Assembly: GCA_013146195.2 (NCBI GenBank)
Contig: CM028377.1
Span: 2,666,001 to 2,730,000 of the forward strand
From: Codonopsis lanceolata
Taxonomy: Eukaryota; Streptophyta; Magnoliopsida; Asterales; Campanulaceae
Length of the DNA stretch: 64,000 nucleotides
Direction of reading: 5' to 3'
How positions within the stretch are numbered: position 1 is the stretch's first letter; every line of letters starts with the position of its first letter. Of this stretch, positions 59,107 through 64,000 are shown piece by piece. The notes under the pieces were generated by a model that did no database searches, was not told the DNA's origin, and saw only the letters and a list, made by a program, of their open reading frames with translations. The translations under genes were made by a program, and so were the position numbers.

Positions 59107-61829
59107 TAATGATGTTAAAAGGGATAGGCCAAGCCTAAACCTGAGCGGGCCTAGTAAAAGTCAAACCCAGCCAATATGTACTTCGGGCCAAAACAAACAA
59201 TTTTTTTAATTCAAAAAACTCACAAATTAAGTAATAAAAATTATGTAACACCTAAACTTCAAACACACACTTACTTACTAATCTAGCTTACACAATTACA
59301 AAGCAAAAGCGTAAAAACACACATCAAAAATCCAAGAACATATATGTTCTTAACCACAAATATGCTAAATAGTTCTTGAATCTTAACCAAAAGAAATTAG
59401 TTAAATAATTTTCAACACAAATTTTTAATTTTTAAATAATAAAAAGTAAATAGTTTATCAAACACAATTACAAATAGTCTAAATTAAATGTTATTCACTC
59501 ATCAATCTTCAATCAACATCAAGAATATTGGAATCTTCCTTTGACAATGGTATCTCTTCAACTTCTTGTGCAATTGAATTTGCTAGAAAAAATATAGATA
59601 AATAAATATCGAAGAAAAGTAAAATCAATTACCTAAAGGTCCAACATCTTGGAATCCATGCAACCAACTACGAGTACAAATGAGGGCTTGCACATTCTCA
59701 GGGAGTAAGCAACTTCTATACTTGTGCAGGATACGACCACCAATACTAAATGATGGTTCGAAAGCCACCGTTGGGATTGGAATAACATAAAATGTCACAA
59801 GCCATAATTGCAAGTTGAGGGAATCGATTCTTATTCATTCTCCAATATTCAAGTACATTTACGTCTTTAACGACGCATGCCTCTTCCAAGTAAAAATCAA
59901 GTAGACTTGTTTTTACTTGAATTCATTCGCCTCAATTCTTGTTCATACTCCTAAAATTAAACAAACACATAATATAGACAATACATAAACTAAATGAGAA
60001 CATTAGATATGTAGATGTTTGAATAAAACATTAAAATAATAGACAATACCATATATTAAAAATATTACTCAAACTTATATCAATAATGGATAATGAGCTT
60101 GATCCACTTGCCATTGAATATGGTTGACGAGGACCCTCTATTATTAAGTTAGGAGCAGTCTCAGTCTCAATGACTTCATATTCACCATAAAGTCTCCATT
60201 TACCCTATTCACCTTTTCTTTGTAATCAATTGGGTAAAGCCTTTTATAGCAAAAGTTTAAAAAATTCAACTTTCTCTTTGGGTCAAGAACACATCCAAGT
60301 GCAAGATAGACACTATACTCATTCCAATACTTATCAAATTTGCTCTTCATCCTTAATAACATATCCCTAATCACTTCATCTTCACATGACTTGTTTTCAT
60401 TCGATTTCATTTGAATGATTGCAACTTGTATGAAATACAAGTTTGAAGTGGGATAAAACGATCCAGATACCAAGTTTGTAATGTCATAAAATGGAGACAA
60501 GAAGCCACACACTCTCTCTGCTCTTTCCCACTCTTCATTAGATGGACATAACTAGTAATTTCAATTATCATTGTAGCTCAATTGAGTGAATGCATGACGA
60601 TATTTAATAGCACTTGCAAGCATCATATATGTAGCATTCCATCTAGTTGCCACATCCAACCTCAAGAAACTACCCCCAACATTACCTAAGTGCACTTCTT
60701 CGATGCATGCTTGAAATTGTTGCAATCTCCCTCTGAACTCCTCACGAATTTTTTCTAAGGCGTTACCTGTCGCCTTCAAACCTTCTTGAACAATAATATT
60801 CAAGATATATGCACAACACCTCACATGAAAAAACTCACCTTTACATAACAAATTAAGCCTATCTTTCAAAATTCTAACCATGCTATCATTGGAAGAGGCA
60901 TTGTCCAAGGTGATAGAAAATATTTTGGATTCTATCCTCCGATCCTTAAGGACTCCTATCAACTTGCTTGATAATTCTAACCCCGTATGTGGACTTTCCA
61001 AGGCACAAAATGAAAGCAATTTACTATTTAACTTCCAATTTTCATCAATATTAATGAGCTGTCACAGCCATATAGCCTTGTGTAGTCACAACAGTCCACA
61101 CATCAGAAGTTAAGCAAATTCTACCTTGAAGATTAGCTAACACACTCTTTTGCTTTTCAATCACAAACACACTTTTACAATCAGTATTGGCAGTGTTTCT
61201 ACTAACAGGCTTGAATTCAGGAATAAAACGTTTAAGCAAATCATTAAACCCTTCATACTCGGCAAAACTAAATGGAAGGTCATGCCTAATAATACATTTA
61301 GCCAGTGCATCTCGATAGACTTTACTATCAAACTTCCACTTCTTCAAAAGTGTAGTTTGGTTATTCAACAAAGAACTCACATCAATTATCTGCGGATTTT
61401 TATAACACTTGGTAACATGACGTCTTAAATAACTAGTTCCCGAATCAGAATTACAAGTATATTTACTATGCAACGCAAGCATTCACACTTCTTGACCCCA
61501 TCTACTATGCCAAGTTGTTTAAAATAGTCTCACACGTCAGACTTCTGTTTTTTACTCTTTTTTTTAACATCACAACATTTTCACTAGGACCACTATCAAT
61601 TCTTTTCCCCCTAGTTACCCTCTAACTAGCAGTAGAAGCATTAGTACCTGAACTAGGAAGGGAGAATCCAACATTTCTAAGACATCGATATCCTCCAAAT
61701 TTTGATCTGGAAAAGTTGAGTTAAATATTTATTGTTATATTGTACTAATTTTTTCCACATTATACATTTTGAGTTATTTTTATTTTCAAATACCTTTTTT
61801 TCATATACCTTTTTTTATATCTCTTTCTC
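59107..61829 (-). mobile_element. hAT element, minus strand (left arm of inverted pair)
   Basis: The 3' terminal region (about 59107-59300) matches, complemented, the right end of the hAT at 55970-56979, although the last bases (GATGTTAAAAGGGATAGGCC) are degraded. The transposase exons follow on the minus strand. At about 61704-61829 an intron and leader segment matches the 57580 copy, and then the sequence switches to the opposite-strand copy at 61830. The 5' terminus is therefore missing. Confidence 0.88.
59627..61690 (-). pseudogene. hAT transposase, RICESLEEPER-like (left arm)
   Basis: From the N-terminus: an exon with the Ser/Thr-rich leader (about 61620-61690), a BED zinc finger (SKYTCNSDSGTSYLRRHVTK with paired Cys and His, about 61400-61480), CLTSDVWTVVTTQGYMAVTA carrying the first catalytic Asp (about 61060-61120), ITLDNASSND with the second (about 60885-60920), the Cys/His insertion (FHVRCCAYILN), the DUF4413-like SKFDKYWNEYSVYLALG (about 60280-60350), and the C-terminal hATC dimerisation block (FSIGGRILHKYRSCLLPEN). 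One inserted A at about 61051 shifts the frame just after the first Asp region, and stops occur around 61500-61560 and 60550. The protein is about the usual 650-700 residues if the breaks are ignored. Confidence 0.93.
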
Positions 61830-61847
61830 ATATCAAAATTTGGAGGA

Positions 61848-63941
61848 TAACGATGACTTGGAAATGTTGGATTCTCCCCCTCCTAGTTCAGGTACTAATG
61901 CTTCTACTGCTAGTAAGAGGGTAACTAGGGGGAAAAGAATTGATATTGGTCCTAGTGAAGATGTTGATGATAAAAAAAAGAGTAAAAAACAAAAGTCTGA
62001 CGTGTGAGAATATTTTAAACAACTTGGCATAGTAGATGAGGTCAAGAAGTGTGAATGCTTGCGTTGCAAAAGTAAATATACTTGTAATTCTGATTCGGGA
62101 ACTAGTCATTTAAGACGTCATGTTACCAAATGTTATAAAAATCCGCAGATGTTTGATGTGAGTTCTTTGTTGAATAACCAAACTACACTTTTGAAGAAGT
62201 GGAAGTTTGATAGTAAGCTCTATCGAGATGCACTAGCTAAATGTATTATTAGGCATGACCTTCCATTTAGCTTTGCCAAGTATGAAGGGTTTAATGATTT
62301 GCTTAAATGTTTTATTCCTGAATTCAAGTCTGTTAGTAGAAACACTGCCAATGCTGATTGTAAAAGTGTGTTTGTGATTGAAAAGGAAAAGCAAAAGAGT
62401 GTGTTAGCTAATCTTCGAGGTGAATTTGCTTAACTTCTGATGTGTGGACTGTTGTGACTACACAAGGCTATATGGCTGTGACAGCTCATTATATTGATGA
62501 AAATTGGAAGTTAAATAGTAAATTGCTTTCATTTTGTGCCTTGGAAAGTCCACATACGAGGTTAGAATTATCAAGCAAGTTGATTGGAGTCCTTAAGGAT
62601 TGGAGGATAGAATCCAAAATATTTTCTATCACCTTGGACAATGCCTCTTCCAATGATAGCATGGTTAGAATTTTGAAAGATAGGACTTAATTTGTTATGT
62701 AAAGGTGAGTTTTTTCATGTGAGGTGTTGTGCACATATCTTGAATATTATTGTTCAAGAAGGTTTGAAGGCGACGGGTAACGCCTTAGAAAAAAATTCGA
62801 GATAGTGTTAAGTACGTGAGGAGTTCAGAGGGAGATTGCAACAATTTCAAGCATGCATCGAAGAAGTTCACTTAGGTAATGTTAGGGGTAGTTTCTTGAG
62901 GTTGGATGTGACAACTAGATGGAATGCTACATATATGATGCTTGCAAGTGCTATTAAATATAATCATGCATTCGCTCAATTGAGCTACAATGATAATTGA
63001 AATTATTAGTTATATCCATCTAATGAAGAGTGGGAAAGAGCAGAGAGAGTGTGTGGCTTCTTGTCTCCATTTTATGACATTACAAACTTGATATCTGGAT
63101 CGTCTTATCCCACTTCAAACTTTCATACAAGTTGCAATCATTCAAATGCAACCGAATGAAAACAAGTCATGTCAAGATGAAGTGATTAGGGATATGTCAT
63201 TAAGGATGAAGAGCAAATTTGATAAGTATTGGAATGAGTATGGTGTCAATCTTGCACTTGGATGTGTTCTTGACCCAAAGAGAAAGTTGAATTTTTTAAA
63301 CTTTTGCTATAAAAGACTTTATCCAATTGATTACAAACAGAATGTGAATAGGGTAAAGGAGACTTTATATAGACTTTATGGTGAATATGAAGTCATTGAG
63401 ACTGAGACTGCTCCTAACTCAACAAGAGAGGGTCCTCGTCAACCATATTCAATGGCAAGTGGATCAAGCTCATTATCCATTATTGATATAAGTTTGAGTA
63501 ATATATTTAATATATGGTATTGTCTATTATTTTAATGTTTTATTCAAGCATCTAAGTATCTAACGTTCTCATTTAGTTTATGTATTGTCTATATTATGTG
63601 TTTGTTTAATTTTAGGAGTATGAACAAGAATTGAGGCGAATGAATTCAAGTCAAAACAAGTCTCAACTTGATTTTTACTTGGAAGAAGCATGCGCGTTAA
63701 AGACGTAAATGTACTTGAATATTGGAGAATGAATAAGGATCGATTCCCTCGACTTACAATTATGGCTTGTGACATTTTAGGTATTCCAATCACAACGGTG
63801 GCTTTCGAATCATCATTTAGTATTGGTGGTCGTATCCTGCATAAGTATAGAAGTTGCTTACTCCCTGAGAATATGCAAGCCCTCATTTGTACTCGTAGTT
63901 GGTTGCATGGATTCCAAGATGTTGGACCTTTAGGTAATTGA
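61848..63941 (+). pseudogene. hAT transposase, RICESLEEPER-like (right arm)
   Basis: The same domain order as the left arm, on the plus strand: acidic/Ser-rich start (NDDLEMLDSPPPSSGTNAS), BED finger (CECLRCKSKYTCNS and GTSHLRRHVTKC, about 62050-62135), VWTVVTTQGYMAVTAHYIDE (62442 onward), ITLDNASSNDSMVRILKD, DUF4413-like block (63205-63320), and the hATC block (YWRMNKDRFPRLTIM and ITTVAFESSFSIGGRILH, 63720-63900). A one-base loss near 62420, a one-base gain near 62688, extra bases near 62795-62815 and a stop at 62006 break it. The lesions differ from those of the left arm. The element runs past the window end. Confidence 0.93.
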
Positions 63942-64000
63942 TTTTACTTTTCTTCAATATTTATTTATCTATATTTTTTCTAGCAAATTCAATTGCACAA

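Larger units (their letters stand above)
59566..64000. repeat. Large inverted repeat of two hAT copies
   Basis: Every point in the left arm (59566-61703) has a counterpart in the right arm (61830-64000), with coordinates summing to about 123530-123570. The last bases of the window (GCAAATTCAATTGCACAA) match 59572 in reverse, so the arms extend beyond the window. The unpaired centre is about 126 bases (61704-61829). Arm identity looks high, with scattered substitutions and single-base indels. Confidence 0.95.

Overview
This window looks like nuclear DNA of a flowering plant, most likely a eudicot. It is AT-rich, has no operon-like gene packing, and shows intron-split reading frames with GT/AG borders. 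The recognisable host-type sequences are plant nuclear genes (phage-type organellar RNA polymerase, V-ATPase subunit E, UDP-glucose pyrophosphorylase, a receptor kinase), and the mobile elements are typical plant families (hAT, MULE, CACTA, PIF/Harbinger, Stowaway, Helitron, chromovirus, TRIM, LINE). I see no intact host gene; every protein-coding signal is a transposon gene or a broken or captured gene fragment. All reading was by eye, so percentages and family names are provisional.

Layout. Positions 1-11547 and 22410-32764 are two same-orientation copies of a segmental duplication. They match in two blocks, 1-5035 with 22410-28065 and 9145-11547 with 30315-32764. Each copy has its own insertions, so the other copy often gives the empty site: a hAT at 3351-4504 and a PIF/Harbinger MITE at 9787-10471 in copy 1, and a Helitron at 26638-27672 plus MITEs at 31211-31361 and 31510-31939 in copy 2. 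A Pack-MULE at 6378-7798 lies in the unmatched middle of copy 1 and carries exons of an RpoT gene.

Between the copies (11.5-22.4 kb) are two minus-strand pieces of plant Ptta/En/Spm (Transposase_24-type) genes at 12.5-13.9 and 20.3-21.8 kb, and an array of hairpin-forming repeats at 11.78-12.0 kb like CACTA subterminal repeats. Between the two transposase pieces is a collage of host gene fragments: V-ATPase subunit E and UDP-glucose pyrophosphorylase exons lie head-to-tail on the minus strand, followed by a receptor-kinase fragment on the plus strand. LINE and tRNA-like relics lie among them.

From 33.4 to 37.7 kb is a minus-strand chromovirus (Ty3/gypsy with a chromodomain) whose gag-to-RT region is missing and replaced by a TRIM-like segment. 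From 38 to 44.8 kb is non-coding DNA with a tandem duplication, three related long-TIR elements and a Stowaway-like MITE. From 44.8 to 55.6 kb a decayed FAR1/MULE transposase gene (plus strand) is flanked by two copies of a minus-strand Ulp1-type (C48) protease gene, all sprinkled with a short GTGACAC-type repeat. From 55.8 to 57.6 kb is a tandem TRIM array split by a hAT with an 8-bp target duplication. The window ends in several hAT copies, two of which form a large inverted repeat (59.57-64.0 kb and beyond) whose fold-back junction lies near 61830.

The transposon genes would have supplied transposases, integrase and protease. All are broken here, so present activity would have to come from RNA (for example hairpin RNA from the inverted hAT pair) or from mobilisation by autonomous relatives elsewhere.
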